Shown in pieces: positions 1 through 11,152 of a stretch of DNA of 64,000 nt. Position 1 is the stretch's first letter; every line of letters starts with the position of its first letter. The position numbers were made by a program, and so were the translations under genes. The DNA is from Volutella citrinella (lineage: Eukaryota > Ascomycota > Sordariomycetes > Hypocreales > Nectriaceae). The DNA lies in NCBI GenBank assembly GCA_034401135.1, contig JAWZSP010000009.1, positions 1,178,001-1,242,000 on the forward strand, read 5' to 3'. The notes beneath the pieces were generated by a model that worked only from the letters and a program-made list of their open reading frames with translations, had not been told where the DNA came from and searched no databases.

Positions 1-3000
1 CTCGCGCGCCCACCATCAAGCTCGACGATTCGGCCGTTGACCACCAGCATCAACCGGGTAAGACGCACCACTGGCAGCCCCATCTAGTCTGTTTCTGGCG
101 GATTGCCTCATTGGGCTCACACTAACATGATTTACTACAGACCGTGCCGAATCAGTAAAGTCTTCCCATCTCGACGACTCTAATACCCTAACAGTCCCGA
201 CAAGTAAGTCGCGGAGTAATTCATGGTCCTCGGATCCCACGCACGTGGGTTCTGGCGAGACCACACTCGGAGCCGATGGCACCTTTCGAAAGGTCAAGAA
301 GGGTGATCAAGACCTATTACAGCCCAACCCCGGCGAGGAGAGCCGCTTCAACATCGAGCAGAACCCCTTTGGCTTCTCGCCAGGCCATCTCTCCAAGCTC
401 ATCAACCCCAAGAACCACCGCGTCTTCGTTACACTAGGAGGCCTTGCAGGGATCGAAAAAGGGCTGCGGACGGATGTCAAGGCTGGTCTGAGTGTAGACG
501 AGACGCATCTCGACGGTGCCGTGCGATTTGAGGAGGCTGTCGAAGCACCCCAGAAGGAAGCGGCCAAGGGCGAGAGCAATGCCGAGCCACCGGCCAGCCA
601 CGATAACCATGGGTCCGACTCGTTCAGCGACCGGAAGCGGATTTACGGCACCAACCGATTACCGGAGCGCAAGTCGATGTCACTACTTCAGCTCGCCTGG
701 ATTGCTCTCCAGGACCGTGTGCTCATCTTGCTGAGCGTGGCGGCTGTCGTCTCCCTGGCGCTCGGCCTATACCAGACGTTCGGCCAAGAAGTGCATGACG
801 GTGCCAGACTAGAATGGGTTGAGGGTGTGGCCATTATTGTCGCCATCGCGATTGTCGTCATTGTCGGGAGTGTCAACGATTGGCAAAAGGAACGACAGTT
901 TCGAAAACTCAACGAGAAGAAGGAGGATCGCAAGGTCAAGGTGGTACGTTCCGGGAAGCCAACCAGTATCTCTATCCACGACGTACTTGTTGGCGAGGTT
1001 ATGCTCCTTGAGCCGGGCGACATTATTCCCGTCGACGGCATCTTCATCAATGGTGACACCCTCAGCTGCGATGAGTCTTCAGCGACTGGAGAGTCAGATT
1101 TGATGAAGAAGACGCCCGCTGATGAAGTATACCACGCGTTACTCCACGATGACGCGCCCAAGCTCAAGAAGCTCGACTGCTTCATTATCTCCGGTGCGAA
1201 GGTCCTAGATGGCGTTGGAACATTCCTAGTTACTGCTGTGGGAGAAGATTCCACCCATGGAAAGACTATGATGTCTCTACGAGAGGATCCCGGCATGACA
1301 CCCCTTCAGTCCAAGCTCAACGTTCTAGCAGGTGAGTTTTGCCTAACTTGTTCTCTGGATGACGACTAACACAGAAAGGTTACATTGCCAAGATTGGTAG
1401 CGCTGCTGGTGGCCTACTCTTCACCGTCCTTCTCATCAAATTCCTCGCTCAGCTCCCAGGAAACAGCGACTCCCCCGAGCAAAAGGGACAGGCGTTTCTC
1501 CGTATTCTTATCACTGCCATTACCATTATCGTCGTTGCCGTACCTGAAGGTCTCCCCCTCGCGGTCACACTGTCTCTTGCATTTGCGACCAAGAAGATGA
1601 CCAAGGAGAACAATCTGGTGCGACATCTTCAGTCATGCGAAACCATGGGTAACGCAACGGTTATTTGCTCCGACAAGACTGGTACACTCACAGAAAATGT
1701 CATGACTGTTGTTGCCGGATCGCTTGGCGATGGTGGACACTTCCAGTTTGGCGATGACAACTTTGACCAGAAGAAGGACCAGTCCGCCTCCAGCTCCCCG
1801 TCGACTGCCGAATACGATGAGAAGCAATCGGGCGGCGTCATCCCCATTTCCCAGCTCTCCTCAAAGCTCGACGAAGAATACCGAAACTTGTTCCGGCTGG
1901 GTCTCACCGTCAACACCACAGCCTTTGAAGGCGAAGAGGATGGCAAGCAGGTTTTTGTTGGAACCAAGACGGAAACTGCCCTGCTTGACTGGGCTCGCCG
2001 CTACCTTGGCCTCGGTCCCCTGGGCGTCGAACGCGCCAACAACCCTGTCACCCGCCTATTCCCCTTCAACTCTCAGCGCAAGTGCATGGGTGCCGTTGTT
2101 CCCATCCCCAGCGACAGCAAGGATAAGCCCAAGTATCGCCTCTTCGTCAAGGGTGCCTCGGAAATCGTTCTGAGCCAGTGCGACAAGGCCACTGGCAGCC
2201 CGGCACAAAAGATGGCCGTCACCGACATGTCCGAGGAGGAAAAGGAAAAGATCACGTCAATCATCTTCAGCTACGCCACCAAGTCTCTCCGTACCATTGG
2301 CCTCGCCTACCGCGACTTTGACCAATGGCCTCCCAACATCCACCGTAAGAAGCTGAGCGAGGACGGTGAGGTCAAGCCTCTGGAGCTCGTTGACCTGCTC
2401 AAGGACCTGACCTGGATGGGTGTCGTCGGTATTCAGGACCCCGTCCGCAAGGGTGTGGCCAAGGCCGTTCAAGACTGCGGCATCGCTTCAGTGTCTGTCA
2501 AGATGGTTACTGGTGACAACGTTGAGACTGCTCGTGCCATTGGAAAGGAGTGTGGTATTCTATCCGAAGACGGAGAGCATGACCAAAAGGCTGTCATGGA
2601 AGGCCATGAATTCCGCAAACTCTCCGACACCGAGCGGGCTGCCATTGTGAAGGATCTCCGCATCCTGGCCCGATCCAGCCCCGATGATAAGCGAATCCTT
2701 GTCAAGGCTCTCCGGGCGCAGCAGCAGATTGTTGCTGTTACTGGTGACGGAACCAACGACGCCCCCGCTCTGAAGGCTGCAGATGTTGGTTTCTCCATGG
2801 GCATCACCGGTACCGAGGTTGCCAAGGAGGCTTCCGACATTATCCTGATGGATGACAATTTCTCCTCCATTGTCAAGGCCCTCGGTTGGGGCCGTGCCAT
2901 CAACGACTCGGTCAAGAAGTTCCTTCAGTTCCAGCTGACCGTCAACGTCACCGCCGTCTTCATCACCTTCGTGTCTGCCGTGTCCGACTCCCATGAGACG

Positions 3001-3966
3001 TCGGTCCTCAACGCTGTTCAGCTGCTGTGGGTCAACTTGATCATGGACACTTTTGCCGCCCTAGCCCTGGCCACCGACCCCCCCACTGGCAGCCTGCTGC
3101 ACCGCAAGCCTGAGCCTCGCTCCGCGCCGCTCATCACTATCACTATGTGGAAGATGATTATCGGCCAGTCCATCTACCAGCTGATTGCCTGCTTTGTGCT
3201 TTGGTTCGCGGGCCCCAGCTTCCTGCCATATCCCCGTGACCAGCTGCGCACCCTCGTGTTCAATGTCTTTGTCTTTATGCAAATCTTCAAGCTGATCAAC
3301 AGCCGACGTATCGACAATGAACTCAACATCTTTGAGGGGCTTCACAAGAACACCCTCTTCATGCTCATGATGGCCATCATGGTTGCCGGCCAGGTCATCA
3401 TCATCTTTGTTGGCGGTGCCGCCTTTTCTGTGGTGCGCCTCAACGGCCCTCAATGGGGCATCTCCATTGTTCTTGGATTCCTGTCCATCCCCGTCGGTAT
3501 CCTTATCCGTCTCTTCCCCGATGCCTGGTTCCAGGTGCTCGTTGATGCGGTTGCCTGGGTGTGGCCCAGCTGGCTGCGATTCGGCCGCAAGAAGAAGGAA
3601 GACGATGCCTTCCCCGAGGAAGGTACAATCTCGGACCCGGAGCAGTACAACGTCAAGGACGCCCTGTTGAGCATCAAGGATGACCTCGAGTTCCTTCGCA
3701 AGGTCCGCGGCGGGCGCATCGGTGCCCTCAGCGACGCCATGGCCCGTTCCCGAGAGATTATGCTCCTGAAACGCCAACGATCCCGCTCGCGATCCAAGAC
3801 CCGCAGCAGGCAGTCGTCGCGCTCATCCAACAGGCCATCCATCTCGCCCATGATGTCCGTGGTGGGCATGCCCGGCATCGTGGCGGCTAGCGTTGGTGGT
3901 CTCTCTCCTGTGGACCCCTCCGCACAGAGCACTACGCCCACACCGGCGTCGCCGGTTAGGGATTAA
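1..3966 (+). CDS. Ca2+-transporting P-type ATPase (PMCA/Pmc1 type), 5' end outside window
   Basis: Pumps Ca2+ out of the cytosol, into the vacuole or out of the cell; closest named relatives are yeast PMC1 and Neurospora nca-2. I read three exons: 1-57, 141-1331 and 1379-3966. Exon 1 is open to the left edge, so the first residues are missing; 1277 residues are visible. Seen in order: TM pair (about residues 160-220), the TGES actuator loop (near 334), the PEGLP motif of TM4, phosphorylation motif DKTGT with Asp near 514, the hinge GDGTNDAP near 872, and TM5/TM6 with NVTAV and NLIMDT, which fit the single Ca2+ site of PMCA pumps. The C-terminal tail is basic and Ser/Arg-rich (RSRSRSKTRSRQSSRSS), a plausible calmodulin or phosphorylation region; that last role is inference. 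The splice at 1332-1378 restores LNVLAG-YIAKIG. Family call is very secure; compartment is not decided by sequence. Confidence 0.96.
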
Positions 3967-6184
3967 AAGCATACGCGTTTGTAATGTCTAGCTATGATGT
4001 ATCTTTGTTCTTCGACTATATTTTGGCGTATTCCTGTATCTAGAGCGATAGAGGACTGGACCGAGCCGCACACCGGCCGGAAGCGTGAATTGCTTGGCTG
4101 TAGACGGCGACGAATTGCAAAACGAAAATTGATCCTTTGTTCTCATACTATTCTGCTTATGGAACCAGCATTGATGATGCATGCTTGATTGAAGTCGCTG
4201 AAGGAACAGCACTGCCTCATCAGTGACTGAGTGAAGTGTCGGCGATGACGGCCTGTATTTCGACTGCACGCCGGACCCTTGCCATTGCCAGTATCCAGCA
4301 TTTTCTGGCTACCCTGTGGTTTGCAGTTCAACGCTGCACCGCACCGCCCGGTTGCAAGAGCGGTATTGATGTTTGGAAGGGCGCTGCTGCGGCCAAGCAC
4401 TTGGTGGCAACATGCGGTCGGTACACTGTTGTACAGCCCTTCTGTGGAAGCTCCACAACCCCTCACTCACGGCGTGACGTCGCCGTATTATATCGTTTCG
4501 ACCCGGCCGCTATCTGTGAGGCTACCTCATCATCCACTATGTGAAGGGTCATGGCATTGGGTGTGCGAGAATCTCCGTGGGCTATGTGTCGAGGAGCGTG
4601 GTGCTAGACGCCTGTGGCATCTCGTCTGGGCTGGCTCACGGCTCCGACGAGGGGAATCCCGAGGCGTAGGTGCCACACGCATCACTGGGCACGAGGTTGT
4701 GAGACGCTGAAGAGGATGCCTTCTGATTCCAAGAACGTTAAGATGGAAGGATTAAACTGTTGATCGACTACAGGCTGGGGACGTCCGCTGGGACCGGCAC
4801 CGGAGGGGATCACGGCAATGAACGACAAACAGTACTTGGAATCATGATAGTGAATTATTCAGCAGGCACGGAGTTTCGGGTTGTCATGGAAAAATGACTA
4901 GTCAAGGTGAGATAGAGATAATGATGGAGATAGGGCGAATGGCTCGCGCGGGAAACTATTGTTCGCTTCTCTGCCCCTTGATCAAGGTTGGCTTGCATGA
5001 GGACGAGCAAGCAACCATGGGGCATATCTGCAGCTGGCCCATCCTGGAGTCGTACGGCGACGCTTGCCTAGCTAGGCAGTCCACCACGAGCGTGGGCCAC
5101 GCTACGAGATTTTGACGTCGACAGACTAACTCAGGTAGGTAGTGGAATCTGAGCACTGCGGAATTCGGGATGGAGGGGTGGATGGGTAGGCTCATGGCAT
5201 GGGCTGCCTATCATGCCCCAGCAGAGGAACGGCAACCGTGTCATGGCACCTCACATGACGGCAGTTACCAGATCAAGTAGGAAATGTGAGCCGAACAGAT
5301 ACACAATCAGGCACAGCTCAGAGGCTAATTGATGCGGTCGAGGGCGCGTGCGGAGCATAGGGAGCCATGGTCTGGAACAATGGACGATTGCATGCTGTGC
5401 TTCAACGCAGCTACCTGTTCATGACGGTTACCAGCATCTCGCACCGGTCGAAAGAGTTGTGATGCCGAGCCTCGTCCGGGTTGACATGGGCGATTGTCAG
5501 GCTGGAGTGTAAGCGATAAGATCTGACAAGGCGATAGCGATAAGCGACGACACAGCGCTCGCTCTGTCTGGCAGGAAATGCCGACTGTGACAAACACAAC
5601 CACGTACGTCCCAGTGTCCCACCTCGTCAAGCCTCAAGCGAGACCCATCCATCTGCTGTGTGAATCCACCTGCGATCTGGAGAAGCCGGGTCGTTCCTCT
5701 CTCGACTGCCGGCCATCTGGTCTTATCATCCGGAAAACATGCCCCCATCGGGTAAGCGATACCCACAGCGCCCCGCAGCAACGCCCTCCCCCCGCAGCTA
5801 GGCCTCTTTCAGGGCGTCGTTCAGTGTCATCCTTGCGACAGCTGCGCTCCACCCAGTAGCTTATCGGCCCCGCGATAAGCCACTGACCAATATGCGTCGT
5901 TCGGGACGCGGAATGCAGCGTCGAGATAAGTGTGCCATCGGCTTTGGAGGGGTTGTCATTGGCGCGAGCCGTGTGGCAAGGCTTATCGACCCCGAAGCAA
6001 GCACGGAAGCTCCAGGAGAGCTAGCCCGCCTTGTACCGGATAGACGAAGGGGGGTGCTGTAGAGATATAAGAGGAGGGCATCAACCCATCTCGTCGACTT
6101 CAAGTCCAGACACTCATCTCCAACAGCCACAGACGAGAGCAGGCCACCCGAGCATCTTTGGCTTCCTCCCCTTACTCCGCCGCA
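3967..6184. other. Intergenic region; 3' end of Ca2+ pump gene and promoter of amine oxidase gene
   Basis: No reading frame here has family motifs or good splice signals. A TGACGTC (CRE/ATF-like) palindrome occurs near 4473. The last 700 bp carry the GATAAG cluster described separately, and an AT-rich TATA-like stretch lies near 6063. Confidence 0.6.
5515..5987. promoter_or_regulatory. Cluster of seven GATAAG motifs upstream of amine oxidase gene
   Basis: GATAAG or its complement CTTATC occurs at 5515, 5539, 5722, 5860, 5874, 5925 and 5982, all 200-670 bp before the amine oxidase ATG. GATAAG is the core site of AreA/Nit-2 GATA factors, which activate secondary nitrogen source genes in filamentous ascomycetes. 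Two of the sites (5860 and 5874) face each other 8 bp apart. Regulation by a GATA factor is inferred; the motifs are seen. Confidence 0.6.
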
Positions 6185-8517
6185 ATGGTTGCCCCTCATC
6201 CCTTTGATCCCCTCACCGGGGCGGAAATCGCCGCCACCGTCGCCGTCGTCAAGAAGCACTATGGCGAGTGTTTCTTCAACGTCGTGTCACTACACGAGCC
6301 GCGCAAGGCTGAGATGCTCAAGTTCCTCGCCGCTCCCAGCGAGGCTACCCGTCCGCCGCGTGTGGCCGACGTCGTCGTCATCTTCAACGGCGGCAAGATC
6401 TACGACGGCCTCATCGACATTGCCTCCAGCAGCATCATCCGCTGGGAGCTGTGCGTCGGAGCCCAGCCCATTGTAAGACGACCTCAGCCTCCTCTGATTT
6501 ACTTTAGCTGACAGCCCAGATCACCCCCGAGGAGCTCCAGCTGGTCGAGCACATTGCGCGTGCGGACCCCAAGGTCATTGAGCAGTGCGAGATCTCGGGC
6601 ATCCCCCGCGAGGACATGCACAAGGTGTACTGCGACCCCTGGACCATTGGCTACGACGAGCGCTTTGGCAACAACATCCGCCTCCAGCAGGCCCTCATGT
6701 ACTACCGCCCGGACGTCGACACCTGCCAGTACCAGTACCCGCTCGACTTCTGCCCCATCTACGACGCCGACAAGCAGGCCATCATCCACATCGACATCCC
6801 CCCCACCCGCCGGCCCCTCAGCAAGGTCGCCCCCATCGACTACACGCCGCGCGCCGTTGAGGCTGCCGGCGGTTACCGCACTGACATCAAGCCCATCAAC
6901 ATCACCCAGCCCGAGGGCGTCTCGTTCAAGATGACGGGCCGCATCCTCGAGTGGCAGAACTGGAAGTTCCACATCGGCTTCAACTACCGCGAGGGTCTCG
7001 TCTTCAACAATGTCGCCTTTAACGACAAGGGCACCGAGCGATCCATCTTTTATCGCATGTCGCTGGCTGAGATGGTCGTCCCTTAGTGAGTCTTGCCTGA
7101 ATTGCCTAAATTGGTGGAATTGCCTAAAGCGGAAAGTGGGGACTAACAAAACACCACAGCGGCAATCCGGAGCATCCCCACCAGCGCAAACACGCCTTCG
7201 ATCTTGGCGAGTACGGCGCTGGCTACTTGACCAATTCGCTGGCTCTTGGCTGTGATTGCAAGGGTGTTATTCATTATTTGGATGCCGAGTTCCCTAGCCG
7301 CGACGGCTCTGTCAAGACGATCAAAAACGCCATCTGCATCCACGAGGAGGACGATGGCATCCTCTTCAAGCACACCGACTTCCGCGACGACTCCGTGACC
7401 GTTACAAGAGGCCGAAAGCTCATTGTTCAGCAGATATTCACTGCTGCCAACTACGAGTAATTGTCATTCCCTTGTTTAACGTGAAATAGATAAACTGACA
7501 TCTTGTCCAGATATGCCTGCCAGTGGATCTTCCACCAGGACGGCACCATCCAGCCCGAGATCAAGCTCACCGGCATCCTCAACACATACTCAATGAACCC
7601 TGGAGAGGACCCCGGACCTTGGGGAACCGAGGTGTATCCTCAGGTCAACGCACACAACCACCAGCACCTCTTCGTGCTGCGTCTCAACCCCATGATTGAC
7701 GGTCCCAACAACACGGTCAACATGGTCGACTGCGTGGCCAGCGATGCCCCCGTGGGCAGCCCCCAGAACTTCTACGGCAACGCCTTCTACGCCAAGAAGA
7801 CCAAGCTGCGCACCGAGGGACAGTCAAGGACCGACTATGACGGATCCACCAGCCGAACCTGGGAGATGGTCAACGAGAGCAAGCTGCACCCCTACAGCAA
7901 GAAGCCTGTGTCATATAAGATTGTCAGCCGAGAGGTCCCCGGCCTGCTTCCCAAGGAGGGCAGTCTTGTGTGGAAGCGAGCTGGCTTCGCACGCCATGCT
8001 ATGCATGTTACAAAGTGTAAGTCACATCTCACTTCGTAACCCGGGGAGTAAATATGAAGTACTAAACATTGTACCGTTTAGATCGCGACGACGAGCTATG
8101 GCCCGCTGGTCGCCACGTCCCCCAAACCTCTGGAGAGCCCTCCAAGGGTATTCCCGAATGGATCGGTGATGGCAGCACATCTACCGTTGATACTGACATC
8201 GTCGTGTGGCACACTTTCGGCGTAAGTTCCCGATCACAGATTGACCCATGCATGGATGCTAACATGCCTAGGTCACCCACATCCCCTCCCCTGAGGACTT
8301 CCCTGTGATGCCTCGTGAGCCCATTACGCTGCTTCTGCGCCCGCGCAACTTCTTCACCAACAACCCGGCCCTCGATGTGCCACCTAGCTACTCAAGCACG
8401 CCTAGCCAAGTGGCGGCTCTTAAGAAGGGTGTGTACGATGCGACCGATAAGGTCAGTAAGCTGGCCTTTGAAGAGGAGAAGAGCTGCTGTTCCGGAAAGG
8501 CGGCCCCGAAGCTGTGA
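6185..8517 (+). CDS. Copper-containing primary-amine oxidase
   Basis: Oxidises primary amines to aldehydes with release of ammonia and H2O2, using Cu and a topaquinone cofactor. Six exons: 6185-6472, 6520-7085, 7160-7456, 7511-8016, 8082-8221 and 8272-8517, giving 680 residues, normal for fungal enzymes. The N-terminal N2/N3-like domains are followed by the catalytic domain. The topaquinone motif reads TAANYEYA, with precursor Tyr near 383; the intron at 7457-7510 splits this motif. Copper ligands are expected at the HxH pair near 434/436 (NAHNHQHLF) and the His of VTHIP near 602. The FDLGEYGAG stretch resembles the region of the catalytic Asp. No signal peptide is visible; the C-terminus ends PKL, a weak peroxisomal PTS1-like tail, and yeast relatives are peroxisomal. 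Upstream GATA sites suggest induction when good nitrogen sources are lacking. Confidence 0.96.
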
Positions 8518-8794
8518 TTTTTAGACATAGCGGGATGAGATGAAACGAGGCGGATAAACTAGATGATGCCCGCGATCATGCGCCGAGGGCATCGACCAGG
8601 CCACACAGCTGAGTCGCCGGGTGACTAGAGCGGATCAGGTCGAAGGTACCCACTGTTCAGTAAATATTATTAGTATTAGAGGAATTCAGCTGGTTTTTAT
8701 TTGACCTTGGGCAGGGATCTCGCCATCCAACGCTCCTCGACGTGCCTAATGTACCTTGGATGACCAGAGCTATACTCGGATGAACTCTCCAAAC

Positions 8795-9933
8795 ATGCTC
8801 AAGCATATACATTTGCCGATCTTCTTGTCCAAGCTCTCAGTGTACTACCACCAGTACCTCGCACTTGAGCCATACATTGGGCAACCTACTGAGACGGCAG
8901 AGCTTGAGTAGCTTCGTCGAAAGCTCTTGTGGGACTGTCAAGAACTCGCAGCTATTCGGAGAAAGGTTTCGATCACTGTCAAGGGCTGGATGGCTATGCG
9001 GGTGACCCAGGAGCAGCTGGACTACCTCACGGAGGAGTGGGTATCAGGAAAGCTCCGCCCGGGCTCTCAGTCGAGCCGCTTAAGAGTCTCTGAAGGATTA
9101 CTGTAAAGTTTCGACTATGTGACAACGGAAGATGAGTGGGTGTCTCGTCGAGCTACCATTGTGAGCATTGTCGAAGAGACCGAGCAGTGGACCAAGGTCT
9201 CACTCCCACGAGCACAAGACGGCTGCCCTTACTTTGCGCATCTAGCTACCATACCTTCTGACTGGAACTGGAGCCTCTGCTACCGTCTGATGGGTGATCG
9301 GCTCATGCGCATGACGAAAGCCTGCAACCGCCGTTGGACGACCGAGGAGACTCCCATCACCATCTTCCTGGAGTGCTTCTTCCAGGTGTGTGTTGGTGCG
9401 ATGCCCATTAGAGTCAAGGACCCCACCAAGTCGGCAATGCGGGCCAAGTACGCCGAATTCCTGGGCCTCCCGCTTGATGTTGTGTTAGGTAATCCCCTCA
9501 CCTTCGTTGTTGCACACCGGGTACATGGTCGGCAGATAGTCTCTGGCTGGCCCATGCATCCGACCCGACTCATGGACCGCATTGACGAGAAGAACAATAT
9601 GCTTATCGAGACCCGATCCAGCAATTACTTCAAGTCCAACTACCATGAGTCGTATGCACCAAGACCACCCCAATCAATCGCAGGAACTGATACTGACGCA
9701 TTTCACAGGTACTATCAGAATCTGAAGGATCAATTCTGAACGTGGATGTCCCTCGGCAATGGGCGGATGAGAGCGTCATCCCAAGGCCCGGAGATGCCCG
9801 ATTAGAGCTAGGCATGCGAGAAGAGTTTTGGAATGGGGGCGTGGATGACGATGAGGAGCTTTGGGATTTGGAAGAGTCGGATGACGATTCTAGGGCTTGG
9901 GAAATCGATGAAGATGTAGATGAGGACCTCTGA
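8795..9933 (+). pseudogene. Decayed gene of unknown family (in-frame stops plus frameshift)
   Basis: I do not recognise the family. One frame starts at ATG 8795, meets TAG at 8909 and a TAA near 9104, yet coding-like sequence (for example LRRKLLWDCQELAAI and TKACNRRWTTEETP) continues in the same frame to about 9739. A second frame from about 9697 to 9933 continues with VDVPRQWADES and a very acidic C-terminus rich in D/E (WDLEESDDDSRAW). No GT/AG pair I tried joins the two frames in phase. Together this looks like one gene of about 370 codons broken by nonsense and frameshift changes; the TAG could come from a C-to-T change in CAG. The alternative is a live shorter gene at 9101-9739 with its own start. 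Confidence concerns decay, not function. Confidence 0.4.
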
Positions 9934-11152
9934 GGCTGTATACTGAATGAATTCAATGTGATATGACCATGGAGAGCTATCCAGTGTCCCTGCAGCTGGA
10001 CGTCAAGGCAAGAGGTCGACAAGAAGAGACAATGGCCTGCAAAATGGCAAGTGCTGGTCGCTGTCACAGTCTGTCATGGTGGTTGGCGAAATAGAAGCAA
10101 GGCTTTTGCTTGGGCATGGCGATGGCAAATGTTTGATGCTGTTGAAGACACTCTATCCTTCTATCCTTCAAGTATCACCGCATTTTCCATTGTTGGCTGG
10201 AGCCCTAAAGGGTGAGGGCCTTTATGCACCCAGCTCCTGAAGGCTGCGGGTGCCCTGTTTTCCCGAGACTGGCAGGATGAAGCTTACTCAGTAGGATAGT
10301 GGCGTTTGTGCATGTGGATGAGAGCCATATATGTCATCTAGCTCCTGTAACTTCTGACACCCTTCCTCAATATACGCATCTTGTCTTTGAATGGGGCGTC
10401 AATGGTGGAAACATTGGCGACAGCGATAGCTCTCTTATCAATGTCAACACCTTTTTTTGCGGATGGGTGGAGGACATAAGTAACTTAGGTAACTTGGGCA
10501 TGGCTTGGGGTTTGCATGCTTCACCTTGACTTCAGATTAGCTCCCCACCTGACCGACCGTGACGGCTGTCAACGCCTGTCATCAGTTGTTGTCAGTCTGT
10601 TGGCCTGACAGTCATTTGTACGGGCACAGCCCGCATTCCTACTCAAATCCTCCGATCCTTCCCGTTACCCATTCTCCTTCTCCTCACATCGTCGTTTTCT
10701 TTTTGTGTGAACGACTGCTCCCGCCGCGCCCCCTCCTCTTCCCCCCGGCTGCAAGATTGTGCAACCTTTCTGCGCTGCGACGTCGTTTAGACGTTTTTTG
10801 TGACTATTCTTTGGAGTCGTTGTGTCGTCGTTCCCCCTGGGCTCGCTCGCGGGTGTGTTTCACGAATCTCCGTCTCTACTGACCGAAGCCCAGAACCTTG
10901 GTGAATGCCGGGACTCTTGGGAGCTCGGTGTTGTATCCCTCAGATAGCTTCGGCTGTTTGTTGGAACGATCCTCGGTTTAAGCTGACGTCTTTAGTTACG
11001 GTGGATGAGTCCATCTCACGCTGATCCAGTGAGTTTAACCCATTGCCATTTCTGCCTTGCTCCTTCGGAAGGAAGTGCTGTTTGTGAGCTGTGACTAACA
11101 ATTGTGCAGAGCACCCCCTCCAAACCCGCCCCCCTAGTCCGAGTCTGAGGAC
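9934..11152. other. Intergenic; contains a diverged repeat copy and a pyrimidine-rich stretch
   Basis: Holds repeat copy A (10118-10205, described separately). From about 10620 to 10880 the plus strand is pyrimidine-rich, as in fungal promoters and leaders, just before the helicase-like remnant. No gene recognised. Confidence 0.5.
10118..10205 (+). repeat. Diverged dispersed repeat, copy A
   Basis: Aligns by eye with 13062-13145 in the same orientation, sharing GTTTGATGCTG, CACTCTATC, CTTCAAG and GTTGGCTGGAGCCC in the same order. Copy A carries an internal doubling of TATCCTTC. Weaker similarity may continue downstream, where both copies read as a degenerate DESH-containing frame. Each copy follows a decayed gene. 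Confidence 0.6.

Noticed and set aside
3061..3777. 238-codon minus-strand frame
   Set aside because: Antisense to the C-terminal membrane part of the Ca2+ ATPase.
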